Source of the DNA: Thermoplasmata archaeon
GTDB taxonomy: Archaea > Thermoplasmatota > Thermoplasmata > Lutacidiplasmatales > UBA184
Direction of reading: 5' to 3'
Assembly: GCA_021828715.1 (NCBI GenBank)
Contig: JAJZDF010000012.1
Span: forward strand, 1-9,954
Length of the DNA: 9,954 bases
A model generated the notes under the pieces. The model was not told the origin of the DNA. It saw only the letters and a program-made list of their open reading frames with translations, and did no database searches. How positions within the stretch are numbered: position 1 is the stretch's first letter; each line of letters starts with the position of its first letter. Of this stretch, positions 1-6,539 are shown piece after piece. A program made the position numbers and the translations under genes.

Positions 1-378
1 GCCGGCGCGTGCCAGCCCCTCCAAGAGCGCCTGCGTCGCCAGTATGTTGTTGTCGGCGTACTGGTCGAAGCGGGAACCCCAGCTGCCGCGCACTCCGGGT
101 TGGCCGGCCAAGTGGTAGACGGTCGTCCCCGGTGCCAAATGCCTTTCGAGGCGGATGCGTCGCAGATCGGCCCGTCGGAGCTCGAAGCGAGGGCTCCCCG
201 TAAGATGGGCCAGGTTCCGGAGCTTGTCCCGTCTAGGATAGTACGAGTCGAACGAGTCGATTCCGAGGACCCGGTCGCCGCGATCGACCAGCCGTTCGGC
301 CAGATGGCTGCCGATAAAGCCGGCCGCGCCCGTAACGACCGAGTCGTACACCGAAAGTATCCACGGCGGAGCCAACAT
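1..378 (-). CDS. NAD-dependent sugar epimerase/dehydratase, N-terminal part (runs off the left edge)
   Basis: This is the first 126 codons of an extended short-chain dehydrogenase of the UDP-sugar 4-epimerase (GalE/GAE-like) type, which interconverts or dehydrates nucleotide sugars in the cytoplasm. The Rossmann NAD-binding motif is visible as VTGAAGFIGSHL (G17, G20, G23), followed by the acidic residue D41 that ends strand beta-2 and an aspartate at 71 in the ADL motif. HLAGQPGVR (residues 89-97) is the usual strand beta-4 segment, and NNILATQALLEGL matches the following helix. The catalytic S/T and YxxxK lie beyond the window. I chose the ATG at 378 because GGAGG lies 7 bases upstream of it; a GTG at 351 would give a start nearer the Rossmann fold but has no such site. 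The gene follows the glycosyltransferase on the same strand by 60 bases, so the two are probably cotranscribed. Family is clear; the exact sugar substrate cannot be told. Confidence 0.88.
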   Translation of the reverse strand, partial: MLAPPWILSVYDSVVTGAAGFIGSHLAERLVDRGDRVLGIDSFDSYYPRRDKLRNLAHLTGSPRFELRRADLRRIRLERHLAPGTTVYHLAGQPGVRGSWGSRFDQYADNNILATQALLEGLARAG

Positions 379-385
379 AACGTTG

Positions 386-390
386 CCTCC
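386..390 (-). promoter_or_regulatory. Shine-Dalgarno site of the epimerase gene
   Basis: The minus strand reads GGAGG here, 7 bases before the ATG at 378. It decides the start over the downstream in-frame GTG at 351, which has no purine-rich site in front of it. Confidence 0.7.
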
Positions 391-438
391 GGGGAACCTG
401 GGCCCGCCGCCGGCGCCCGAGCCAGGGGCGGTGTCGGC

Positions 439-1548
439 TTAGCGTCGGGAGACTCCCCCGAGCGCGAGCAAGGAGCCGTACAGGCGCAGGTACGCCGCCG
501 CCGCCGAGGCGAGACTGTGCCGTTCTTCCACGACCCGGTGTCCGGCCCGCCCCATGGCGCGGGCCCGCTCTGGGGAACCAAGGAGCCCCCGGACGGCGGC
601 GACCATCTCCGTGCGATCCCGATAGAGGCACCCCAGATCCGGGGCCAGGAGCTCTCGGTGCGCCGGCGTGTCGGCGGCCACCACCGGGAGGCCGGCCGCC
701 ATCGCTTCCAGCACGGAATTCGGCATGCCCTCGAGTCGCGACGGAAACAGAAAAATGTCGCCGGCCGCGAGGTATTGGGGGATGCGATCCGGCGGCACCT
801 CCCCGACCGCGCGTACCCGCGCCAGGACATCGGGAAAGTCCGCGCGGATCTGGCGGTGATACCGATCGCCGTAGTACGGCTCCTGGTCGCTCCCGATCAA
901 CAGCAACTGCGCTTCCGGCACCGCGCGCAGAAGGGCGTAGAGGTCCTCGATGTTCTTCCGCGGAATGATCTTGCCCGTGAAGACGACCCACGGTCCCTCC
1001 ACGGGCAGATCGAGGTCCCGACGCGCCCGCTCGCGTATCGGGAGGTTCGAAAAGCGGTCGGTATCGACCCCGTTCGGGATGCAGATCGTCGGGCGGGGAG
1101 CGTAGGCCGTCCGAAGATGTTCCGCATTGACGACCAAGGCCGTGTCGGCGAGCAGCCACGGATTGAGCACCCCCAGGGCGAGGCGGGCCGCCGTGCCGTA
1201 CCGGCTCGCCAGATCCTCCACCGGGTGGGCCCCGGAGCGCAGCACGAGGGGGCGCGCCCGGGCGAGGCGCGCGGCCGGCAGCGCGTAGTAGGAGTCGAAT
1301 GCCTGGACGAGGTCGAAACGGGACAGCCGGGACCGGATCGCCCGCTTGAGATCGAGCAGCCCCCCGGGAACGCGCAGCCGACCGACGGTCTCCACCGGCA
1401 GGCCGAACGGGACCGGGGCTTCGCTCCCGCTCGATAAGGCCAGCAGCTCCCCGTCCACCTCGGCCAGGAGACGTCGGACCAGCTGCAGGCACTGGACGAC
1501 CTGTCCACCGCCCTTGTCGGTGTGGGCGATCACGAACAGCACTCTCAT
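439..1548 (-). CDS. GT-B glycosyltransferase (GT4 type)
   Basis: This 369-residue protein is a retaining glycosyltransferase of the GT-B fold, GT4-like, which transfers a sugar from an activated donor to a glycan or lipid-linked acceptor at the cytoplasmic face of the membrane. The N-terminal Rossmann domain begins MRVLFVIAHTDKGGGQ with the glycine-rich acceptor-side loop at 13-16. The linker carries CIPNGVDTDRF (156-166), the usual hinge of the family. The C-terminal donor domain has FTGKIIPRKNI (190-200, with K193 and R197/K198 of the donor phosphate site) and the EX7E motif at E273 and E281 in EGMPNSVLEAMAAGLPVVA. Length is typical. The start is ATG with no clear ribosome-binding site, but a TATA-like ACTTATCTC lies about 40 bases upstream, so the leader is probably short. 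It is followed at 60 bases by a sugar epimerase and diverges from a sequon-rich exported protein. A role in surface polysaccharide or protein glycosylation is inferred; donor and acceptor are unknown. Confidence 0.92.
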   Translation of the reverse strand: MRVLFVIAHTDKGGGQVVQCLQLVRRLLAEVDGELLALSSGSEAPVPFGLPVETVGRLRVPGGLLDLKRAIRSRLSRFDLVQAFDSYYALPAARLARARPLVLRSGAHPVEDLASRYGTAARLALGVLNPWLLADTALVVNAEHLRTAYAPRPTICIPNGVDTDRFSNLPIRERARRDLDLPVEGPWVVFTGKIIPRKNIEDLYALLRAVPEAQLLLIGSDQEPYYGDRYHRQIRADFPDVLARVRAVGEVPPDRIPQYLAAGDIFLFPSRLEGMPNSVLEAMAAGLPVVAADTPAHRELLAPDLGCLYRDRTEMVAAVRGLLGSPERARAMGRAGHRVVEERHSLASAAAAYLRLYGSLLALGGVSRR

Positions 1549-1585
1549 GCCAACCGTCCGGGGCGATGGGGGGCAAGGTCGCGGC

Positions 1586-1594
1586 GAGATAAGT
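1586..1594 (-). promoter_or_regulatory. TATA-like box of the glycosyltransferase-epimerase unit
   Basis: The minus strand reads ACTTATCTC in an otherwise very GC-rich stretch, centred about 42 bases before the ATG at 1548. With archaeal spacing of about 25 bases from TATA centre to start site, transcription would begin near 1565 and leave a leader of roughly 15-20 bases. The same nine bases occur upstream of purH at 9105-9113. This is pattern-based inference. Confidence 0.5.
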
Positions 1595-1753
1595 CCCGGC
1601 CCCGGCGGCGCTCCGACCCGGGGAGAGGTGCCCGCCCGCTACCCCCGGCCCGCGGATCCGATGCGCCCCGGGGGGCCGGATGGTTCCCGCCCCCGGGTCC
1701 CGTAACCGGCGCCGGCCCAGTCGACATCCCCGCACGTACGGTCGAGGACGGAA

Positions 1754-1769
1754 TGCGTATATATGCGCA
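1754..1769 (+). promoter_or_regulatory. Near-palindromic TATA-like element before the surface-protein gene
   Basis: TATATAT lies between TGCG (1754-1757) and CGCA (1766-1769), which are reverse complements, so the element is nearly symmetrical. It is the most AT-rich stretch in the gap and lies about 100 bases before the ATG at 1863. This would give a leader of roughly 75 bases, consistent with use of a Shine-Dalgarno site. The symmetry also allows it to serve as an operator or as a bidirectional TATA box. Function is inferred from sequence only. Confidence 0.45.
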
Positions 1770-1852
1770 CATCGCCTTTCAATCTTCAGAGAGAGACCGG
1801 CGCGCGCTCCTGGCCCCGGGCCACCTCCCGGGGACCGGAAAGGCCGCCGTTC

Positions 1853-1858
1853 GGAGGT
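1853..1858 (+). promoter_or_regulatory. Shine-Dalgarno site of the surface-protein gene
   Basis: GGAGGT ends 1 base before an ATG at 1860 and 4 bases before a second ATG at 1863. The spacing favours 1863 as the real start, and rules out the far upstream in-frame start at 1680, which would put an arginine/proline-rich stretch ahead of the signal sequence. Confidence 0.75.
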
Positions 1859-1862
1859 TATG

Positions 1863-4505
1863 ATGTCGACCCAGCATCAAGCGTACAGCCTCGGCCCCCA
1901 GGGATGGATTCTCCTCACCGTGGCGGTCGTCCTTCTCGTTGGGATTTCCGCGCTGCCTCTGGCCCAGAGTTCCGCCGCACCCGCGCCCCCTCTGCGGCTC
2001 GCGGGTACCACGACGGCGAGCGTGTCCATGGGCCCGGCCACGCAAGCGCGCCCGATCTCGCCGCAGTTCTGGGGGGTCGACATCGAGGCCACCCACCGGT
2101 TCAACGCCACCGACGCCGCCGCGATCAACTCGACACCGGCATCGTACCTCGTCTATCCGTCGGGCATCCTGGGGGAGGAGTTCAACTACACGTCCGGAAC
2201 GGTCACCGCGCTCAACGGGACCCAGACGACGGCGTCCACGAACCTTTCCTCATTCGTCGCCACCTGCCGGCTGGCCGGCTGTCACGCCATCCTGCAGCTG
2301 CCCGCCGAGATCGACCGTCCGGCTCTCGCCGCCGGGTTCGTCCGGTACGTGGTCGACACGGTGGGGTTCCAGCCCGCCTATTGGATGATCGGCAACGACC
2401 CGAGCGCCTGGGTCCACTTCAATGTCTCCTGGGCCCAGTGGGGGTCCGCCACGGGAGGGAACACTTCGCCGGTCGGGTTCGCCGACCTCGTGCACGCCTA
2501 TATCGTGTCGGTTCGGGCCGTAGACCCGACGGCTCGCTTTCTAGCGCTCGGGGCGGGGGCCGGCTCGCCCGAATTCGACCGTAGCTGGGTCGAAGCACTC
2601 GCCCGCGTCGACGGCTCCCTCTTGACGGGCATCGCGGTTCACTCCTACGTCGAGCAGGGACCGACAAATCCGACGGACGCGGAGCTGTTCGCGAACCTCC
2701 ACGGGAACTTTTCCCTCCCGGCGGAGATCCGAGCCGACCGAACGGCGGTGACCGACGCATGCCCGAACTGTACGAACCTTTCCATTTTCGTCACCGAGAT
2801 CAATGCCGCCGAGATCGACTCCTACTTGCAGCTGCTTCCCACCTTCGCGGGAACCGTCTATCTGGCCGCCGAGATCACGCAGGGGTTGGCCCTCAATGCC
2901 ACCAATCTCGACTGGTTCGCTTACGACTGCAACTATGCCGGGGCCTGGTCGACCCGGGCGATGAACTGGCAGGACCAGTACTATCTGTTCCGGGACATCG
3001 CCCCGCGGTTGGGGACCAACGTACTGCCGACGTCGGTCGCCGGAGGACCCGGCCTGTATGCCGCAGGCACGACGGGGCCCTCGGGCATCGCGCTGCTGCT
3101 GGTGAACGTGAACACCTCGACCTCGATCTCGGCGTCCTTGTCGGGGATGGGTTCAAACTTCACCGGGTTCGACACCGAGTACCTGTGGACGAATCTCACG
3201 CGACAGCCGGTGTCGTCCGGGGTCCAGGTGTCGGGCAACGTGACCCTGCCGGCGGAGTCGATCGTGCTGCTGACCGCGCCCTTGAGCCTTCGGCCCGCCA
3301 CGTACCCGGTGCGGTTCCTCGAATCCGGGCTCCCGTCGGGAACCGGCTGGTCGGTGACGCTCGGCAGTACGGTCAACGAATCGACAACGCCTACCGTCGG
3401 TTTCCTGTCGCCGAACGGGTCCTTCGCCTTCGCCGTATCGGCCCCGCAGGGGTACCTGGCCGAACCGGCCGCCGGCACGGCCACGATCACCGGCGGAGCG
3501 GCGGAGATTCCCATCGATTTCGTCCCGACATCGAGTACCGACTATCCCGTGCAAATCTCCGAAAGTGGGCTGCCCGAGGGAAGCCCGTGGCAGGCAACGG
3601 TCGGCGGAACGGTGGCCTCCACGACGTCGAGCACGCTCTCCCTCTGGGAGGCCAACGGCACCTATCCCTACACGGTCTCCCCCGGCCCCGGTTACGTCGC
3701 CACTCCCGCGAATGGCTCCCTGGTCGTTTCGGGTGCGCCGGCCGCGATCGCCATCTCCGTCACTCCGATCGCAGGGCTCTTCCCGGTTACGTTCGATGAG
3801 ACGGGGCTCGCGTCGGGGCTTGCGTGGGCGCTTGCGGTCGGGGGTACGACCCGGGGCGCCATCGCGCCGGCACCGATCGTCTTTGCCCTGCCCAACGGCA
3901 CCTACTCTGTCGCGGTGGGCACCGTGTCGGGCTACGCGGTGGCTCCCATCGCGGGGTCCGTTACCCTCGCCGGTCAGCCCGTTTCGTTTGCGGTGCCGTA
4001 CCAGGCCCTCCGCCCTCCGACGGGGGAGACGATCCAGAACGTGCTCGGCGTCGTCCGGGAAGCCAACCGCACCGGGGTTGCGGGCGTCGCCGTGAACCTG
4101 GCCTTCGCCGAACCCGGGGCCGTCGCGGTCTGGGTGAACCTGACCTCCGGGGGGAACGGGGAGTTCGAGGCGACCGGTCTGAATCTCTCGGGGAACCTGA
4201 CGGGAATCTCGCTCGGCGCCTCGCTCTATCAGGTCGCCTGGGCGAACGTCTCCTGGCTTTCCCAGGGCACGATCGGGCTGACGGTGGTGGTGCGGGCCCT
4301 TTCGTCCGTGACCACGCCCGTGGGGACTCCGGGGGGCGCCCCCGGCTCGCCTTCGCTTCGGCCCCTCGGCCTTAGCCTGCTGGAGTGGACCGAGCTTGCG
4401 GTGGGCGGGCTAGGGGCCGCTCTCGGAGCCTGGACCGTGCAGCGGGCCCGCCGTAAGGCGCGGTATCGGACGTACTTCCGGATCGAGTTGCAAAACCTCA
4501 GGTAA
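1863..4505 (+). CDS. Large membrane-anchored surface protein: GH-A-like glycosidase module, three ESGLP repeats, C-terminal anchor
   Basis: This 880-residue protein is exported. Residues 14-33 form a hydrophobic signal/anchor segment. Residues about 67-390 resemble a clan GH-A (beta/alpha)8 glycosidase of the GH39/GH51/GH79 kind: a PQFWGVDIEA opening, YWMIGNDP at the position of the usual GNEP acid/base motif (D179), HSY at 260-262, and FVTEIN with the presumed nucleophile E312. Residues about 390-475 look like the accessory beta-sandwich. Three repeats of about 80 residues follow, keyed by ESGLP at 487, ESGLP at 567 and ETGL at 646, each ending with an NGT/NGS-turn and a GY motif. Residues about 720-810 resemble a carboxypeptidase-regulatory-like domain. 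A PG-rich linker leads to a membrane helix at about 839-860 and a basic tail (RARRKARYR). About 25 N-X-S/T sequons suggest heavy N-glycosylation. It diverges from a glycosyltransferase-epimerase unit. The glycosidase assignment is by motif; because of D179 the module may be weakly active, altered or sugar-binding only. Confidence 0.8.
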   Translation: MSTQHQAYSLGPQGWILLTVAVVLLVGISALPLAQSSAAPAPPLRLAGTTTASVSMGPATQARPISPQFWGVDIEATHRFNATDAAAINSTPASYLVYPSGILGEEFNYTSGTVTALNGTQTTASTNLSSFVATCRLAGCHAILQLPAEIDRPALAAGFVRYVVDTVGFQPAYWMIGNDPSAWVHFNVSWAQWGSATGGNTSPVGFADLVHAYIVSVRAVDPTARFLALGAGAGSPEFDRSWVEALARVDGSLLTGIAVHSYVEQGPTNPTDAELFANLHGNFSLPAEIRADRTAVTDACPNCTNLSIFVTEINAAEIDSYLQLLPTFAGTVYLAAEITQGLALNATNLDWFAYDCNYAGAWSTRAMNWQDQYYLFRDIAPRLGTNVLPTSVAGGPGLYAAGTTGPSGIALLLVNVNTSTSISASLSGMGSNFTGFDTEYLWTNLTRQPVSSGVQVSGNVTLPAESIVLLTAPLSLRPATYPVRFLESGLPSGTGWSVTLGSTVNESTTPTVGFLSPNGSFAFAVSAPQGYLAEPAAGTATITGGAAEIPIDFVPTSSTDYPVQISESGLPEGSPWQATVGGTVASTTSSTLSLWEANGTYPYTVSPGPGYVATPANGSLVVSGAPAAIAISVTPIAGLFPVTFDETGLASGLAWALAVGGTTRGAIAPAPIVFALPNGTYSVAVGTVSGYAVAPIAGSVTLAGQPVSFAVPYQALRPPTGETIQNVLGVVREANRTGVAGVAVNLAFAEPGAVAVWVNLTSGGNGEFEATGLNLSGNLTGISLGASLYQVAWANVSWLSQGTIGLTVVVRALSSVTTPVGTPGGAPGSPSLRPLGLSLLEWTELAVGGLGAALGAWTVQRARRKARYRTYFRIELQNLR

Positions 4506-4640
4506 CGCTAATGGGCCCCGCCTCGGGCCGTAGGGCGGCGGATCGCGGGAGTGTTCGGTCCGGCCGATTAGCCTGACCATTGACGCGGGGAATCTTGCTG
4601 GGGGAGTCTCCCTCTTGGCCCACCCACTCTGATCGAGAAC

Positions 4641-4656
4641 AGTCCGTTCGCGGACT
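4641..4656. other. Perfect hairpin with TTCG loop
   Basis: AGTCCG TTCG CGGACT forms a 6-base-pair stem closed by G-C over a TTCG loop. It lies about 135 bases past the surface-protein stop and only 5 bases before a second, stronger hairpin. It could belong to a structured RNA or a 3' end structure; there is no T-tract after it on either strand. Confidence 0.5.
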
Positions 4657-4661
4657 CTTCC

Positions 4662-4687
4662 CGCCCCGCATCTCGGTTTGCGGGGCG
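4662..4687. other. Strong 9-base-pair hairpin
   Basis: CGCCCCGCA (4662-4670) and TGCGGGGCG (4679-4687) pair perfectly around an 8-base loop, TCTCGGTT. The stem is almost all G-C. Being next to the hairpin at 4641-4656 it suggests a compact two-stem element in an otherwise gene-free interval. It reads equally well on both strands, so the transcribed strand is unknown. Confidence 0.55.
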
Positions 4688-5244
4688 CCGAAGTGGGGAT
4701 CCCTCCTCTTTCGGTCTGGGGTGGGACCCATCGATAATCCCCTCCTGAACTCCCCAGCCTTCCGCAATCCCCGGACCTGAAACTCACCAGGCGACATGGG
4801 CACGGAACTCCCGGGAGGAGAAGGGAAGGACGGTTCGCTCGGAGGTCCGAGGAGGAGGAAGATAGATGTCGAAGGGGCAAGGGACGAGAAGCGAAAGAGA
4901 TGGGCGGCGCGGACCGAGGACGCCGGCGTGCATGCCCACGACGAGGGGGAACAAGCGGCTGGGTTCTACCCACGGATCGAAGCGGATGGGACCTTCCCCT
5001 TCCCGGCTCCGGTGGTGGGAGAATCCGTGACGGTGATGAGAGTCGATTGGGAGGAAGAGGGGGAAGCGCCGGATGTCGCAGCCGACGAAAGGGGCGCGAC
5101 AAGCGGCTTGCTCTGGGGAGGTCGTGGGGGAGGGAGAAGGTCCGGTGGGCGCCGTGCGCATCGAGGCTTACCGGCTACGGAAGACCGGGAAGGGGTGGTC
5201 TGGACCCGGGCCCTCAGCCGTCCATCTTGGCGAGAAAACTCCGG

Positions 5245-6363
5245 TTAGAGCCGGGGGGAGTCGGGCCGTCTCCCGTGGATAGCGGCGAGCGGATGCTCGC
5301 CCAGCAGGTCCCGCACCCGGTACCCTTCCACGGAGCGCTCGAATTCTGACATCCAGCCGGCGACCTGCTCCGCGGCTTCGACCGGATACTTGCCGATGGC
5401 CGTTTCCGCAGCCAGAACGAGGCCGCTGGCCCCATCCAGCAGCGTGTTGATCACGTCGTTGACCTCCGCCCGGTTTGGCTGGGGGGTCGTCACCATCGAC
5501 TCGACGAGATTGGTCGCGACGTAGACGGGGGTCCCCTGCGCGTTCGCCTTGCGAATGATGGCCTTTTGCAGGAGCGGGATGGCCGCAAGTTGCACCTCTC
5601 GGGAGAGATCGCCGCGATCGACGATGAGCCGGTCGGCATAGAAGGCGATCTCGGCCAGGTGCTCCACGCCCTGACGGCTTTCGATCTTCGCGTAGATCGT
5701 CGCCTCCTTCCCTACCCGTCTCCGGAGCTCAAGCACGGCCTCGGGTCGGTCGCAGAAGGAGATGGCATAATCCCGGATCCCGGAGCTCCGACCGATCCGA
5801 ACGGCGGCCAGGTCCTTCCGGGAGAACATCGGCAATGCCGGGGCGGGGTAAGCGGAAACCGCGCGATGGGATTTGACCCGGCCGCCCGAGATCACTACAG
5901 CTTCGGCGTCGTGCCCGGTGACCCGGTCGACCCGGAGCAGCGCGGAGTAAAAGTCGACGCTGACGCGGGCGCGTGGGCGGAGTTTATGGACCACGTTCCC
6001 CGGGTGCAGCGGGATGGTCGATTCGTCGCCCCGGACGTCGGCCGCGACCAATCGAACGCGGCGGCCCGTCTTCAGCGTGATTCCCTCTCCCATGTCGCCG
6101 GTCCGGATCTGGGCACCCTCCGTGTCCAGGGTGACCGGCACCGGGCTGGCCTCCCGCACCCGCCCAAGGACCCCCTCTAGATCGTCCAGCCGAGTGTGGG
6201 AGAGATTGATCCGGAAGCCCGTGGCCCCCGCGGCCTCCAAGCCGCGGATCACGGGCGGATTGAGGGAGCTCGGGCCGAGCGTACACAGCAGGGCGCGATG
6301 GAAGTGCGGCCGGCGCCTCTCGGCGCGCCTCGCGTTCAGACCCTTGCCCTCTCCTGCCGACAA
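5245..6363 (-). CDS. Pyruvate kinase family protein, catalytic A and B domains only
   Basis: This 372-residue homologue of pyruvate kinase (phosphoenolpyruvate + ADP to pyruvate + ATP) keeps the barrel and the inserted B domain but ends about 100 residues short, so the usual C-terminal regulatory domain is absent. Visible motifs are CTLGPSS (27-33), FRINLSH (R51, N53, S55), LDTEGAQIRTG (79-89), AKIES (K226, E228), DRGDL (D249-L253), ATNLVESM (283-290), NRAEVNDV (297-304) and LDGASGLVLAAETAIGKYPVEA (309-330). The DTKGPEIR motif of the family is changed to DTEGAQIR. The metal and phosphoenolpyruvate residues are kept. The start used is TTG at 6363; no in-frame ATG or GTG lies before the conserved TLGP strand, and a TATA-like element sits about 36 bases upstream. 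Neighbours are a gene-free interval and a transposase relic, so context gives no pathway. It may be a true glycolytic enzyme of minimal form or a paralogue with a different phosphoryl-transfer role. Confidence 0.85.
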   Translation of the reverse strand: MSAGEGKGLNARRAERRRPHFHRALLCTLGPSSLNPPVIRGLEAAGATGFRINLSHTRLDDLEGVLGRVREASPVPVTLDTEGAQIRTGDMGEGITLKTGRRVRLVAADVRGDESTIPLHPGNVVHKLRPRARVSVDFYSALLRVDRVTGHDAEAVVISGGRVKSHRAVSAYPAPALPMFSRKDLAAVRIGRSSGIRDYAISFCDRPEAVLELRRRVGKEATIYAKIESRQGVEHLAEIAFYADRLIVDRGDLSREVQLAAIPLLQKAIIRKANAQGTPVYVATNLVESMVTTPQPNRAEVNDVINTLLDGASGLVLAAETAIGKYPVEAAEQVAGWMSEFERSVEGYRVRDLLGEHPLAAIHGRRPDSPRL

Positions 6364-6393
6364 TCGAAGCGCCGCAGCCCGGATGCCGAGGCA

Positions 6394-6403
6394 CAGGTAA
6401 ACC
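6394..6403 (-). promoter_or_regulatory. Possible TATA-like box of the pyruvate-kinase-family gene
   Basis: The minus strand reads GGTTTACCTG, centred about 36 bases before the TTG at 6363. That distance equals the one from the purH TATA-like box to its GTG, so a short leader and TTG start are consistent. The element itself departs from the (C/T)TTATCT form seen elsewhere in the window, hence the modest confidence. Confidence 0.3.
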
Positions 6404-6539
6404 TTGGTGGTATGTGAAAATGGGTAGATGACGCCCCCGGAGAGAACGGTAAGGGGTAGGATTTCGGTGTTGAATGAGCCCGGACCGCCAGCTCGAGTGG
6501 AGGGGAGGGAACGACCCCCTCTGCTTCCGCCCGGCGGGG

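Larger units (their letters stand above)
1549..1862. promoter_or_regulatory. Divergent intergenic promoter region
   Basis: A 314-base gap separates the leftward glycosyltransferase unit from the rightward surface-protein gene. It carries one TATA-like element for each direction (listed separately) and the ribosome-binding site of the rightward gene. No RNA gene or other coding sequence is convincing here; open frames crossing it extend from shadows of the flanking genes. Confidence 0.6.
4506..5244. other. 739-base interval without a supportable gene
   Basis: Between the surface-protein stop and the 3' end of the leftward pyruvate-kinase-family gene, open frames exist on both strands (for example plus 4796-5248 and minus 4784-5161), but their products are low-complexity Arg/Pro/Gly/Ser-rich chains with no recognisable domain. 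I searched by eye for tRNA T-loop signatures, the SRP RNA helix-8 core and the RNase P RNA core motifs and found none. What is visible is a pair of adjacent strong hairpins at 4641-4687, a smaller inverted repeat CTCGGA/TCCGAG at 4838-4851, and a markedly purine-biased plus strand from about 4790 to 5210. A short T4 tract on the minus strand at 5238-5235, just after the pyruvate-kinase stop, might end that transcript. Confidence 0.6.

Noticed and set aside
233..1735. A 500-residue minus-strand frame and a 445-residue plus-strand frame (100-1437) over the glycosyltransferase region
   Set aside because: Both are Arg/Pro/Gly-rich shadows produced by high GC; the glycosyltransferase and epimerase in other frames carry full family motifs.
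1680..1862. An N-terminal extension of the surface protein by 61 residues
   Set aside because: It would place Arg/Pro-rich sequence before the signal segment and ignore the GGAGGT located 4 bases before the ATG at 1863; it also spans the TATA-like element.
4410..5102. A 230-residue minus-strand frame across the gene-free interval
   Set aside because: It overlaps the end of the surface-protein gene and yields a Pro/Arg/Ser-rich chain with no recognisable features.
4796..5248. A 150-residue plus-strand open frame in the gap after the surface protein
   Set aside because: The product is rich in Gly, Arg, Glu and Asp because of the purine-biased strand, has no domain or good ribosome-binding site, and runs into the antisense 3' end of the pyruvate-kinase-family gene.
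5073..5282. A 69-residue plus-strand frame beginning MSQPTKGARQ
   Set aside because: It contains a protein-like stretch (VRIEAYRLRKTGKGW) but overlaps the pyruvate-kinase-family gene antisense, lacks a clear ribosome-binding site and matches nothing I know; worth only a comparative check.
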